From: Vigna angularis
Lineage: Eukaryota; Streptophyta; Magnoliopsida; Fabales; Fabaceae
Assembly (NCBI RefSeq): GCF_016808095.1
Contig: NC_068970.1
Span: forward strand, 12,878,501-12,942,500
Reading direction: 5' to 3'
Length of the DNA: 64,000 bases
This document shows, in pieces, positions 1 through 12,373 of the stretch. The position numbers and the translations under genes were made by a program. How positions within the stretch are numbered: the first letter of the stretch is position 1; each line of letters opens with the position of its first letter. The notes under the pieces are model-generated. The model saw only the letters and a list, made by a program, of their open reading frames with translations. It was not told where the DNA came from and searched no databases.

Positions 1-1570
1 ACAATCTTACTATTATTTGTTTTTTCCTTCTTGTCCAAGTAACTAAGCCACGCATTTTGACTTTTCAAGAATGCCTTTCGGAAGTCCTCTAAACATCAGT
101 ACACCCCTTTTGATTCCTTTCTCAATCCTCTACCAAGTACCAAAGATTCCATAAATTTTCATGCAACTTGCCATGCACACGACCACCCATATGGGAGTGG
201 AGAACGAAGAAAAACTAAATTTATAAATATAATAACTCTAGTGAGGATAGGATAAAATGACGATCTTGACAAGATGAACTGACTTACTATACTAAAACAA
301 ATATATTTCATCAGTTCAATTTTTTACCCGAACATAATCCAATCCATCCTTTTACTCCATTAACATCCCAGGGAAGCACAATTCTAATCAAAGACTTTTT
401 ATCTTGTACATGCAGTCAAAGACTTTTGAATTTGAGTTGGCTAATTCAAGTATACAAGGTCATTAAATTCTAAACCATGGAAACAGATGCGCGACGCGAA
501 ACAATTTGGATGTACGCATTAAACCCAAAATGAACAATCTCTTGATTTGATTTTCAGAGTTTATCAAACTACAAAGAACTCCGGTGTCCGTAGCCAATGA
601 GCATAGATAAAGGAACACTTGAAGTCGACAAATTGCAGCCACCATGGTAAAGGTATATTTATTTCAACCCGTAACTGTAACTAGCTAGAAAGAAAAAGAA
701 TCACCTATATCCCATAATATGAGCATATCATCCTAGAAGCAAATTAAAAGGTCTAAAAAAATTATGCTCTACTTCTTACTCCGTAGTTTCACTTGCCCAC
801 CTCAATGTAAGTTTGGTTAGTATTACGAGCATTGTGTTTCTTCAAGTATTCTTCTATTCACTTCGTGTAATAGCTAATAGAACTCATGAACAATCATGGC
901 GTTCATGCTACTGGCTGTCCCCTTGCTCTTCTTTCCCCTTGCCCTTGTTTACCCTTGTTTGCTTTAAAGCTTGCAGGTGTTTTCTGAAAAAAAACATATT
1001 CAGCAAGGTAGGTTAGCAACCTATTCATGACCAAAATAAGATAAGACACGAAAACTATCTAGTTCATACTGTAAAAAGGCTTTATATAAATTACGCAATT
1101 TCGAAGCCAAGTTAGATTTTATCACTGTAAATGATATCTTACTCTCGCACTTCAATAGCCTGAAATACGGGCTAGCTCTTGTTCTTAACAATAACAATAC
1201 AGACAATATTTCATACACATAATTAAACGAAGACAACAGAATCAACGGGACCAATTTTTGAATCAGTTTTATCTTTCTTTCCAAAGGAGGGTGTTTTAAG
1301 TATATAATTTCAATCATACATTCAAGCAATTCATCATTTAACAATAATGTTAGACAACTTTGTCGGTCCAGCCATTTGACACCTTAATTGAAGAAAATTT
1401 TAGTCATTCATGATGATCTCTTTCTACAGCTTACTTACAGTTGGTTTATAATAGTTCAAAGATAATTTTGTATGAACCAAGTGAATACTTTACAATTTCA
1501 AAGCGTTCAGAAAACATAATGCGAGATGTCGTCTTGGTGTAATTAGCACAATGAGTATTACTAACTTCAT
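1..1570. other. Intergenic / 3' flank of the SRO gene
   Basis: A+T-rich sequence with only short open frames, none with recognisable protein similarity or coding-like composition. The right part, next to the SRO stop, probably holds the SRO 3' UTR because that gene reads leftward. No RNA gene, transposon protein or clear inverted repeat was seen. Confidence 0.5.
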
Positions 1571-3237
1571 TCACAACAAGACCATTATGTTCAATGGTTT
1601 TAACCTCCTAGACAAATAAATCTGCCACGACAAACATTCTTTAAACTTAGGAAGATCATATCATCACAAAGAGGATAGGACAGATGTACCTTGGCTCTGA
1701 AAGATCTGATGATGGAAACTAGCAATTTGTCACTTGCTATATTTCTCACTCTCTGTATCATCTCATGCCGAGAAATCTTCAATTCCTGCAAAGCAAAAAA
1801 AAAAAATCACTCAATATCATATGTATCGATTACACAAAATAGAGTGCAAGGGCTAACTCTGGAATATAGCAAGATGTTTTTTTATTTATTTTTGAAGAAT
1901 ATTTTACCCAAATAAACCCAGAAAAATATCTTTAAAAGGTAAAATGGATTTTTAAGGCTACATCAAGATAGCATTGCTATGGCGCGCCAAAAGCCACTAG
2001 TTTTGATGGCGATTGCAACATTGTGGCTTGAATTGAAAAGTGCTGCTATTAGAATCCTAAAACGATCGATGGTCACTTCACTCAACTATCCTATCCTGCT
2101 ATACGGTTGCTACAGTGTGCTGTTGGCTAATATGCTAAATTTATAACCATTTCAGCTAAGAAAAAACTAGTTAGTCATGGTCTCAAACTCTAAAAGCACT
2201 TACTGTATAATCTTTGCGTATCTTGACAATGATGGCAACTTGATCCGCATGCAAAATCTTCGAAAGCACCGAAATCAAAGCTGGGAACGGCATCCATGGC
2301 GAAGAGGGCCTCAAAGGTCCCCCAATATTCACATTCCCTACAAAATCAAGCACACGAAGAGTCCCAGAACACATCAGGAATCAGTCACAAAACTGACAAA
2401 GGCAAGCATCACGATAAGAACTCCCAAAGACAAACCTTTCAAGGAAGGAAGCGTGAAACTCAAAACATATTCGGGCAAAACATGAGTGTTGATCCGGTTA
2501 GACCAAATAACATACTCCTTGGGAGCCGAAAGATCGTCCACCCCAGAATCGTACTCTTCAGAACTCGAACGGCGTTGATTGGAGCCACGTGGTACCACCT
2601 CCGTCTTCCCCAATATAACGCTACACAACAACAAGTACCTCACGCCGTCACTGTCTACACCGGAGCTCTTGACACTGCATTCCGCACACGGAAAAACATA
2701 GCAAAATTCAGAAAACTTTCATATCGACAAACCAATATTGGAAAACACACAACAATGAAATTAAATGAAAAAAAATATATTAATGGAACAGTGAAATCAC
2801 GCGTGCCTTTGGAGTGGGCAATCCAGAGGAGAGAGACGAAGGCCGTTACAGTGCGCGTGGCCGAAACCATGTTGGGCAATATCAGCTATCTCTTCCTTAC
2901 CGGACGCACCGTACCAAGCGAACCTCACGTTAGCACGACCCTCGTGCAATTCCGCCACCGCACGAGCAAAAATCTGAAAGCACTGAGCACGCGCACGCGC
3001 CATGACGGAGGAATGCGCGTTCTTGGCAATCGACAACACCTCGGGCATCAACCCGTTAAGGACCAAGCTCCGGACGAATCTAGTCCGGACACGAAGGCCG
3101 TCTTGGGGCGCCGGCACAAAGGCTCCGGAAAACGTCCCCTCGTCGCCGGAAACCCCGCTCTCGCAATCGGAAACCACTGATTCGTCATCCGAAACATAAG
3201 TAGGCGTGTCCGATGAATGATGAATGGGTCTGTCCAT
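1571..3237 (-). CDS. SRO5: SRO-type protein: PARP-like domain plus RST domain (SRO5/SRO2-like)
   Basis: Plant-specific SIMILAR TO RCD-ONE protein, a nuclear stress regulator whose RST domain binds transcription factors. The family's PARP-like fold is generally thought to be catalytically inactive in short members. Modelled exons on the minus strand: 3237-2801, 2674-2436, 2337-2204, 1785-1690, 1621-1571. Phases close and give about 318 aa, near the roughly 309 aa of Arabidopsis SRO5. An acidic N-terminus (SDDESVVSDCESGVSGDE) comes first. PARP-like motifs follow: FAWYGASGKEEI, LRLSPLDCPLQ, then RYLLLCSVILGKTEVVP, EYDSGVDDL and IWSNRINTHVLPEY. The RST domain covers about residues 240-305 (SPWMPFPALISVLSK, then KISRHEMIQRVRNIA and DKLLVSIIRSFRAK). 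The start is the ATG at 3237-3235, just before the acidic segment. The end of exon 1 is ambiguous (GT at 2800 or GC at 2806). The last exon (17 codons including the stop) is the least certain; the reading frame of exon 4 could instead run on to a stop near 1600. Confidence 0.85.
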
Positions 3238-3353
3238 AATAATGCAGAGAGAAGAGAGGGGGAATTGAAATTGGGAATAGGAGAGGAAGTGCGAGGAAAG
3301 AATGGAAGAATTTGGGGAAATTAAAAGAGTTGGTGGGAGAATCTGTAGGTCAT

Positions 3354-3360
3354 GTTTATA
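3354..3360 (-). promoter_or_regulatory. Candidate TATA box of the SRO gene
   Basis: On the minus strand the sequence reads TATAAAC about 117 bases before the SRO start codon. This would place initiation near 3325 and leave a leader of roughly 90 bases. It is a position and motif match only. Confidence 0.35.
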
Positions 3361-3460
3361 GATATACAGAAAACTTGGCGTTGAAGAAAAGAGGAACACG
3401 AGGATTGTGTGTAAGAGGTTTTGTTAGAGTAACGGTAACCGGCAGAGGAAGAAAAGAGAG

Positions 3461-6400
3461 GTTAGGGTGAAGGCGGTGGAAGAACATGGCTAATACCATA
3501 TCAAATTTTTTAACAACCGACCTTCGCATTCATCATCTAAACCCCTCTTTCATTTTTATTTCGCTTTCTTTACCTATACCTACATCCTTGGGCGTTAAGG
3601 CACTGGTCAAACTTTGCATACATTTATATTTATTTATTAATTCATTATATAATATGTCAAACCTATTATTTTATTTCCATGCAGCTTTCCCCTTTTAAAA
3701 ACTTTTCATTTACCTTAGCATCATTACATTTTTTTATGTTTCTTAATCATCAATTCAAGTTTCGTAAAAGAAATATTAATTTTGATAGTTTTTTTTTCAA
3801 TCCTTGGCAATACTTGTTATTTTCAAGCCATTTTATTTTAATTGGGTATCGCTTTCATGATGTATAAAGTAGATAGTTGCAAAGGTTTAATTTCTTAAGA
3901 GCGATTGGATAAAGAGAATGCTTAGTATCAAAATACTAGAAACATACGCTAGTTCTAAGGCAACGTGATGTGAATGACTTTTAAATTTAAAAGACTTGGT
4001 AAGGAAGAGAAGAAGGAAATCTTGCAAAAGAGAAACACACTGCATTCACTCTGTTTGAAATAATAATGGAATGATGAAAAATAAAATCGGATTGTAGAAA
4101 TGTTGCAACCACAGAAAATACCACATTTTAATTTTATTATAGCTACTATTCAACCAAATCATTCTCTTTCTTGTCTTTGATATTTTTAGACTTTGATGTA
4201 TTGTTGGGCTGGATATTTTGGTTGACGTTTTTAAAATTCTGTTTAAGGAGAGTTATCATTGGAGAAGTCAATATTAAAATCTACCCATTGAGAAAAATCA
4301 TAATCTCCTTGGGATTTGGCTTGCAACAACTTTCTTACAAGAAAAAAACATAAATGTGTTAATGAACTTATCTATTGATCCTTTTTTCCTTTTATTTTTT
4401 TGAGAATATCTTTATTTCATCCACTATCACTTTCTTTACTATAAATTCTCTTTTTTGAAAAGAAAAAAGAGAGGCTTTGCGTATTGAATTTAATTAGGTA
4501 GGAGGTGAGATGTATGAGTGTATAACTTATAGTGCAAGGTTTGTCATATTTATACTGAATAAGGAATATATTCTAATGTCTTAAAAAAAGGAACCCCGTC
4601 GTTTGCTCCTTCCTTTATAGACTTATGTTTTCTAAACTACGTATTTGGTTAAGTGCTTAGTGTGATCCAAGAGTATATATGCCTTTTCTATCTAAAAATT
4701 ACAATGGCATCTTATTCACCTATTTTTATTTTTTATTTTCCTAAGCATAAAGGGATTACAGGTAAAGAAAGTGAGGAAGAAAAAGTTTATGGGTTGTCAT
4801 ATTACGATCGAAAGTGAAATGTAGAGTATTAATGACGTGAAGGTTGATCACTAAGAAATGTACACGAGTAGGGTGAAGCTGAAGCTCTTTCTTTCCTATA
4901 TGGTGAATTTCAACAACTCAACATTTATTTCGTTGAATTCTAGTTCTCTGTTAAAGATTCAAACACGTATGCTTTGAAGAAAATACGTATCTCTTACCCT
5001 GTTCTTATGTTGAGTTATTGGGATTTGAATGGAACCTAAGCTATGTGATAATCTTTTATATTTGTTAAACTTGTTTAAAGAATTTCTATCTTCACCTAAA
5101 AGTTGAGGAATGAGAAGAACGCCCATACTGGATGTCCCAAATCTATTGAAACAGAACATGTAAAGCAGTTTGAGTGTGAACTTGGATTTTTATGTAGTTG
5201 GCCCAATGATGTTTTAATACGGGACCCAAAACTAGCAGGTCATAGTTTTTGTCGGCTACTCAGATCAACTTTGACAAAAATTATGTTAACCCATTTTACT
5301 TGCACGCCACTTTTCCCACTCTTAGCTTCGGTTGGACCGATAACAAAAATAGGCCCACACCAAGTAGAGCTTTTATTTATTGAATTGTAAATTGACTTAA
5401 TTATGCTTTAAGATCATGATAAATTTAGAAATTTTTAATTGAGCTTTTATTAAGTTTGTGTGGTCTATTGAGGTTTTAAAATTTTAAGATCTTTCAGTGA
5501 GTCTTAATAATTAGATGTTCTTGTTAATTATGTGATGCGAATGATCTTGTATTTTCACATTGTTTAAATGTAATTAATATTTTGTTACTAGAGACTATGA
5601 TAACGAAATATTTCTTAAAAAATTACTTTATTTAATGAATATTAATTTTTGTAAGAAGTTAAAAAATAGAATATTAGAATTCACATAAGCTTTTGTTGAG
5701 AAGTATTCTACGTTAATTTATCATGGTTTCTTAAATATTACTGAGTGATTCATTGGAGTCCTGGAAGGTCATGACGTCAGTATTTTAACTTTTATAAAAA
5801 TGTACATTTTAAAAAAAAATCATTATAATGATAAATTAGTTAATTTAACTTTTATTCATAGAAAATATTACTTTAATGTTTTACTATAATTTTTTTTTTT
5901 TATTTTTTAAATAAATATAATTTTTCTATATTTCGCAAAATGTAATTTTATCATAAATTTAATATGATTCTTTTATATATCTTGGTATTTCTTTATTTAT
6001 TTTAATAAAATTATGTAATAAAAATGAGTAATATACACTTTGAAACATTAACATAACCAAAATATTAAAACTTATAACTATTTAATTAATTATTTTAGTT
6101 GAAACCAAAAGTTAACTAAAGTTATAAATGAATTGAGAAGTTAACTGAATCAATTAAATAAATGAGTCAAAATTGAGTTATAAATTCTTTTACATATTAT
6201 GTTGAAGTTTCAAAGAGTTCAGTTTGACTTGACACGTATGTTCATTTTCATGGATAATATTTTTAAAAAAAATTATGTTGTAATTTTTTATATATATTTT
6301 TCAGTAATGCAATACACCAATATATTTTGAACACTAAATTTAATAAGAAAAGATAAATTTAAACTGATGAAGGAAAGTGAAAAGAAAAAAAAAGTTTTAT

Positions 6401-9400
6401 TTTTGAAAATGCTTTTTCTTTTCCCTATAGCTAGGTCTTAATAAAAAAACCACACTATTTTTTCTTCTTTACTTTCTTCTCACCACCACACATTGTTGGG
6501 TTCACTTAACACGAGTAAACCGATGGTGAGCAAAATGAAAATATATCTCATTATCCCTCCATTGCTAGGAAGAATGCATGACATGAAAAGAAGTATACAT
6601 GTAAGAAGGTTGTTCTTCCGGTAAATGAAAATAAAGAAAGAAAAACTAGGAGTGACTATTATTTTTACTATATGATATACTACTATACCCATATTGTTTT
6701 GCCCAATACTAAAGAATTCCATGTTATTTTTTGTTTCCTTTCTTAGTTTCTCTGCTTCCATTTTGGGTTGCACCTGACATCAGAAGACGATGAGAAACGC
6801 GGGAAACTATTTTGATGAAGAAATATAGTGTTTGTGTGTGTGAAACTTGTAAAAAAAGGTGGGTCCTTAAAGCTCAAATCTGTCAGAAAAATAACAGAAA
6901 CAAAACACTAATGATTATTCATGGTTGGCTTGGCTGAGGTACCTCTATGGCTACCTACAAACAAATGAAACGAACATGAAACATTTTATAAAATATAGTC
7001 CTCTGCTGGATAAAGATCCTCTCATCTGCCCCATAGATTCCTCCATCTACATAAAACAACTCACCATTTTATCTCACACTAATTATCTTTTCTTTTCTTT
7101 ACTCATTCCACTGCGCCGCACTTCCCACTGTCGCGCATGCGCACATCATATCACATAAAATATCCTCATAACGTACACTCATCAAATCTACTTCCTTTCA
7201 TCACCTAAAACAACCCAGATATACCTCATCTCTCTATCTGCATAACAAAAATTATATATAATTTCAATTGCCCTTTGAAATTCAAACTCAAAATAATGTT
7301 TCAAATAATTGGGTGTGGGATCGGGAGCTATTTGGTAGGTGTATGTGGTGCTATAAAAGGTTGCTGGGGCTTTTCCATTTCGGTTTTGTTTGTATTTGCA
7401 TTTGCATTTGCTGTAGCTGTTCAATTCTGAAGGAAAACTTTGGATGTATTGAAAAGGAGGTTCATGGTGGTGGGGCTGATGCTAACCCTTTGGATTAATT
7501 TGACCCACACAATTCCAAATTGACTGCACCCATTACGAGGGATCATGAGTGTTCCAATTTTTGACCAAAATCTTGGTCGGACCACACACACCTTATTAGC
7601 CGTTTTCGAAGGTTAATCATCGTCATAATGATGTATAGAATCAAACTTCTCATAAAGTTTTAAGGTAAACGCACTGTGGGATCTAAGTGTTTCAAAATAA
7701 AAATCAAAGTATTGTATCATAATCAGTGAGAAAATTATGGCGATGGGATTTGTTAACCTATCATTGGTCTATGTTTGTTAAAAGAAAACATAAGAAATCA
7801 TTACTACTGTAAACCAGGCTATGATGGAGCAAATCTATGTTTCGAAATTTAGACTATGATAGAAAAGGAGGTATATGTTTTACATATATATACTCTAGTA
7901 ATTACTATATATACTTATTGTTAACAAAAAAAGGGGGTGAAATATTATAAGATAAATTGGAGTATCAAATAGGAAAAAAAGATACAAAATTTTGGAAGGA
8001 AAAAACAACCCTAAAAAAATTTGAGCTTTAAATATTTTTGAGAAGAACTTCAGCTTTTAAATTGAGGAGAGATCGAGTCGGTCTTTCAGAAATGTCACTC
8101 ATTTTTTAGTAAAAGAAGGAAAGTGAAAAAGAAGCATAAGAAGAAATAAAGCAAAATATACAATTGCAGCATAAAGATATAGATAGCTTGAGATTGAAGG
8201 CTCTTGGCAGTTTTTAAGTTTTCCCATATCTGAAAAGTATGGTTAATCATGTGTGCATCTGGTAGAAAGCCAAAGCATCTCTAATACTTACTCATAATTT
8301 TTAATTAAAACCCAAGTCTTATAATAAAAACATATTATTATCGCATATAAAATTTTGAATTTAATAATTGAATTTTAAGAATAAAAAGTATTTAACTCTG
8401 TAATTAGATTATATTTTAACTGATACGAAATTAAAATATAAATGTATAGTTATAAACTTTAAAATTTTATAAGATCTCGTTGCATTGGAAGCTACTCTAA
8501 AACGTTTTTTTTAATGTGATTAAATAATGTACGTATAGGGACCTTTCCCACCTTTACATGGGGACATGTCATGATCGACTGAAATATTTTTCATGACAAA
8601 AGAGGAAAACAAAAACACTTTTCTTCCTGATAAGTCCAGAGAATACTTATACAAATTTTGTCTCTTTAACTGCTGTAACTGTTGGCCAGAATATATGATA
8701 TTATGATATTGGGTGTTGAGTAATGGTATTATGAGTATTTATTATCGGTTAAATTTATTAAAAATTAAAACTAAACAAAATTTTGTATTTTAATCAACTA
8801 CCACTATATCTTTTTCTTTACAATTTTTAAGATAATAAAATAAGGAATACGTATCCTAATGCACCTTTCTTAATTTTTTTGTTTTCCAAACAAATATAAC
8901 ACATTTTTTTAAAAATTTTACATTAAGATTCAAGGCTTGCATGCGTATATGCTTGGTAATTTGGATCCTTAATCAACCTTTTCATACTTACCCTATTCAA
9001 AATTTTAATCATACGTTTTTAGTTCAATGACTGGCATAAATCAAACAGATAAAGTTGTAAACGCTCAATCTAAGACGTTGGTTAATGAGATTAATTTGAG
9101 ATTTGTCAATGATAATATATGGACTTTGTCAAATCTTCAATAAATTTTATGCACATAAACTTCAACACATAAAAATTAATTAAATACTTAATGATTAACT
9201 GTTTAACCCTAATGATCATTGGTGTGATCAGTAGCTGAAAACTAGAAAGTTTTTTTGGACATTCCACAAGACAAAAGCAAATAAAGAAACAAGACCTATA
9301 ATACACACTGATCAAGGAGCAATGATATCATGCTGATGATTGAAACAGTAGTAATCCATTCATCTATCTTTGTACTTCATAGATGATTGAAAGATATAAT

Positions 9401-10580
9401 ATATTGATCCACAACAAACACAAATACTCACTCACTCACTCATGCATCAACAAAACAAGAAGAAGAACGCTCTGAGGTGAGGTGTAGGAGGGTAACGTGG
9501 ACTCACTCTCACTTTATTCACCTGACACAGAGTGTGTACTTGGGGTTTGGTTCCTGTAGATTAGGTTGGATTTTGTTCCTCACTCACACCAATGCCATAA
9601 GTGGATATCATAAACTCCCACAGTACTATACCTTTCTCCTTCTTTCAGCTGTCACCCTTCACATACAAGTTTGTCAGTTTATTCCCCAAAACTTCCCCAG
9701 TCCAACAATATCGCTATCAATTGAATGACATTACACTCATGGCGAGAACTAAAATAACATATTGTTTCATTATTTCAAAATTCTATTACATAACAGAAAA
9801 AGCGAGTTAGGAACATTTTCTATTCTCCTACTTCAAATCACAAACAGGCTTGTAGAATGCTGATATATTAATTAATCAGTACTAAAATTGAAAAGGATCT
9901 TGCTTAATTATTCATTTGAAATTTTAGTTCTACTAAAGTCTGCAATTTTGCTCTAATCATCAAACTCTGCATATTTCATTTCTTGTATTTTCATGTTTGA
10001 ACTACTTTTTGGAAGATACCTTAAATGAATACGTACAATCAAACAAAAAAAGCATGAAAGTAATGGTTAGACAACATTTCTTTTGCTCAGAAGATCAAAA
10101 TCATGAAGAGAGAAACACAGAAGTTGAAATGAAAAGCTAAGAGAACCATGATTATAATTTAGGCAATAAATAAGTAGGTAGGAAGAGCATGAAATGGAGG
10201 GAAAAAAAGATGAAAAACATTAAGGAGGGAGAATGTAGGAATATATGCCTTGCTTGTGGGAGGAGGGAGAGAGGGTCCAGTGCTTTTGGGGTCCACAAGT
10301 AGAGTGCTCTTTCGGTATGTGTTCTTTATCGAGGACCCAAATATTCTCACCTAGCTTCTGTCACTTCATTCAGACATCTCTGTAGTGCCAAGTATGTTTG
10401 TGTCTGTCTTCTCTACCTCTCACAGTTACCTCTCCAACGGCTACACTTTGCTTAATGCCTATCTCATTCCATACCAACCACTAACTGTCACTGTCACACT
10501 CAATATTTATCTGGTCAAGCTGACCTAAGCAGTGGCCCCACATGTTATAAGGGCCCACTATTTTTTGTCACCGACGGGAA
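3461..10580. other. Long intergenic region, no gene recognised
   Basis: About 7 kb of A+T-rich DNA with scattered poly-A/T runs. Open frames here are short and have no recognisable domain. Two less A+T-rich patches (about 6900-7500 and 9470-9730) were read in all frames without finding a protein family, a tRNA or a known microRNA. The last 400 bases are probably promoter of the downstream Dof gene. Confidence 0.5.
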
Positions 10581-10602
10581 CTTATCACTCACACCCTCTC
10601 TC

Positions 10603-10609
10603 TATAAAG
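10603..10609 (+). promoter_or_regulatory. Candidate TATA box and CT-rich leader of the Dof gene
   Basis: TATAAAG sits at the end of a CT-rich run (TCTCTATAAAGTACAATATC context). It is followed by a CT-rich stretch to about 10800 that looks like a plant 5' leader with pyrimidine patches. The Dof ATG is at 10890, so the leader would be about 255 bases. Confidence 0.5.
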
Positions 10610-10889
10610 TACAATATCTCACCGCAACTCATTCCTCTCACCTTTTTCTTCCTTCTTATTCACTGTCACTTCCCAACTAACACTCACATTGTCGCACAAC
10701 ACAATCACACTATACCACGAAACTCATCGGACGACACTGCCTTCCTCAGTTCTTCAACTACACTTTTCTTTCGCTGTTCCAAGCTCATCATACACTACTG
10801 CTAACAAGGGCACTTATTAAGATAGTAACAAACTTTGTTCATCAGTACACAAGTTTCCATTTCTCCCAGCTCCTGGATTTTTCTTGTAA

Positions 10890-12373
10890 ATGGGTTTTTC
10901 CTCTCTCCATGTCTGCATGAATTCATCAGATCAATGGCTGCAGGTATGCAGGAGTATATCTATGAAAGGAATATGTTTGCTTCTACTTTTCAAAACTCCC
11001 GAGAACCATATTGTCATACTGATATATATATATATATGTGTGTGTGTGTGTACTTTCTGTGCGAATTAATGAGTAGTCATTATAACTTGGCATTCCTGCT
11101 CTAGTAGTACTTGTTATTTATATTAAGTCTTCAGAGAGTTTTGAGCTTTTAGTTGATCAAGATGTATAGTTAGAATTGTAAAATGTTAACCAAGAAGCTA
11201 GTAGCAGCATATGTATGTATATATATGTCAAGTTGCACTATGCAATTATCTGTTTAAATTAAAATGGTTTGCTGCACGAAAGTGAATGGGGGAGTTGGAA
11301 ACGGACAAGGAAAGAAAGAAGAGTGAGAATTAGCAGAAGAATAAAGAGAATGTCTGAATCCAAAATAAGACAAAATTGACAGTACGCAGCACATTTTCCT
11401 ATTCATTAATTATTGTTTGCTTTGTATAAAATGTCAGGGCACAATTCACGAGGAGTGTGGGGTGGATTCTTCTTCACCATCTGCCGACATGCTTCCATGC
11501 TCGAGACCGATGACAGAGAGGAGGCTAAGACCCTCACAAGAGCAAGCCCTCAAGTGCCCTAGGTGTGAATCAACACACACCAAATTCTGCTACTACAACA
11601 ACTACAGTCTCTCTCAGCCCAGGTATTTCTGCAAGACATGTAGAAGGTACTGGACCAAAGGAGGCACTCTCAGGAACATTCCTGTTGGAGGTGGTTGCAG
11701 AAAGAACAAGAAAGTTTCAACTAAGAAACACAATGACCACCAACCAGCTATTAATCAAAACCAAACACAACCTGCAGGACCCTCTTATATTCATAATCAC
11801 AAAGATCTTCAACATTCCTTCTTGGATGTGCAGTTTTCCCACCTAAACAATATACTTGGGACTAATGCTGGGGTACTGGGAAACCCTAATTTCATGGATA
11901 GTAAGTATAGCATGGGCATACTAGAGAACCCTGGGCATATTGACTTCATGGAAAGCGGGTTGGATGGTATGAATATGATTAGGGGTTCAACTAGGAGTTT
12001 GGATGTTCTTGAAAATAGTGATATGAGTGTGGGTGGTGGTGGTGTTGGGCTTGGTGATATGAGTGGCTACAATGGATTGCCATTGAATTATCAAGGTCTT
12101 TCTAGTGCAGCATTTGGGAGCATGTCCCTTGATGGAGGCATTAGCAATGTTGGAAGTTATATAATGGACTCTTGCCAGAGACTTATGTTGCCCTATGATG
12201 GAGGTCATAACATCCTTAACGGTTCAGTTGATGTGAAGCCAAACCCTAAGTTGCTGTCCCTTGAATGGCAAGATCAGGCTTGCTCTGAGGCTGAAAAAGT
12301 GTCATTGGGATATCTCAATGGTTCAGGATCATGGAGTGGCTATGGATCTTCCACAACAAACCCTTTGGTCTAG
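10890..12373 (+). CDS. DOF5.6: Dof zinc-finger transcription factor (DOF5.6/HCA2-like)
   Basis: Plant-specific nuclear factor that binds AAAG cores. Arabidopsis DOF5.6 (HCA2), which shares the N-terminal signature, promotes vascular cambium activity. Two exons: 10890-10943 and 11438-12373, joined in phase 0 at CAG|GTATGC and TCAG|GGC, giving 329 aa. Exon 1 encodes [18 protein letters not shown], matching the HCA2-type start; the later in-line ATG at 10934 is out of frame. The Dof finger is CX2C-X21-CX2C with Cys58, Cys61, Cys83 and Cys86, followed by the basic [21 protein letters not shown] block. The C-terminal half is rich in Gly, Asn, Ser and Met, as in family activation regions, and ends [10 protein letters not shown]. 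The 494-bp intron carries a compound AT/GT microsatellite. Membership of the PEAR/HCA2 subgroup rests on the N-terminus and is inferred. Confidence 0.93.
11022..11051. repeat. Compound (AT)n(GT)n microsatellite in the Dof intron
   Basis: About eight AT units run directly into about seven TG units inside the single Dof intron. It is likely length-variable between accessions. Confidence 0.9.

Noticed and set aside
1021..1344. 107-codon minus-strand frame left of SRO
   Set aside because: Leu/Ile-rich, no recognisable domain, and located in the likely 3' UTR or flank of SRO.
2296..3180. A 294-codon plus-strand frame antisense to the SRO gene
   Set aside because: It overlies SRO exons and introns, has low-complexity basic composition and no domain. 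It results from the G+C-rich exon on the other strand.
6480..6773. 97-codon minus-strand frame ending in a hydrophobic signal-like segment
   Set aside because: No homology recognised, A+T-rich codon composition, and no promoter or splice context. Hydrophobic frames are common by chance in such DNA.
10934..11104. Alternative Dof start MAAG at 10934
   Set aside because: It is out of frame with the zinc-finger exon. The ATG at 10890 gives the family N-terminus and phase 0 joining.
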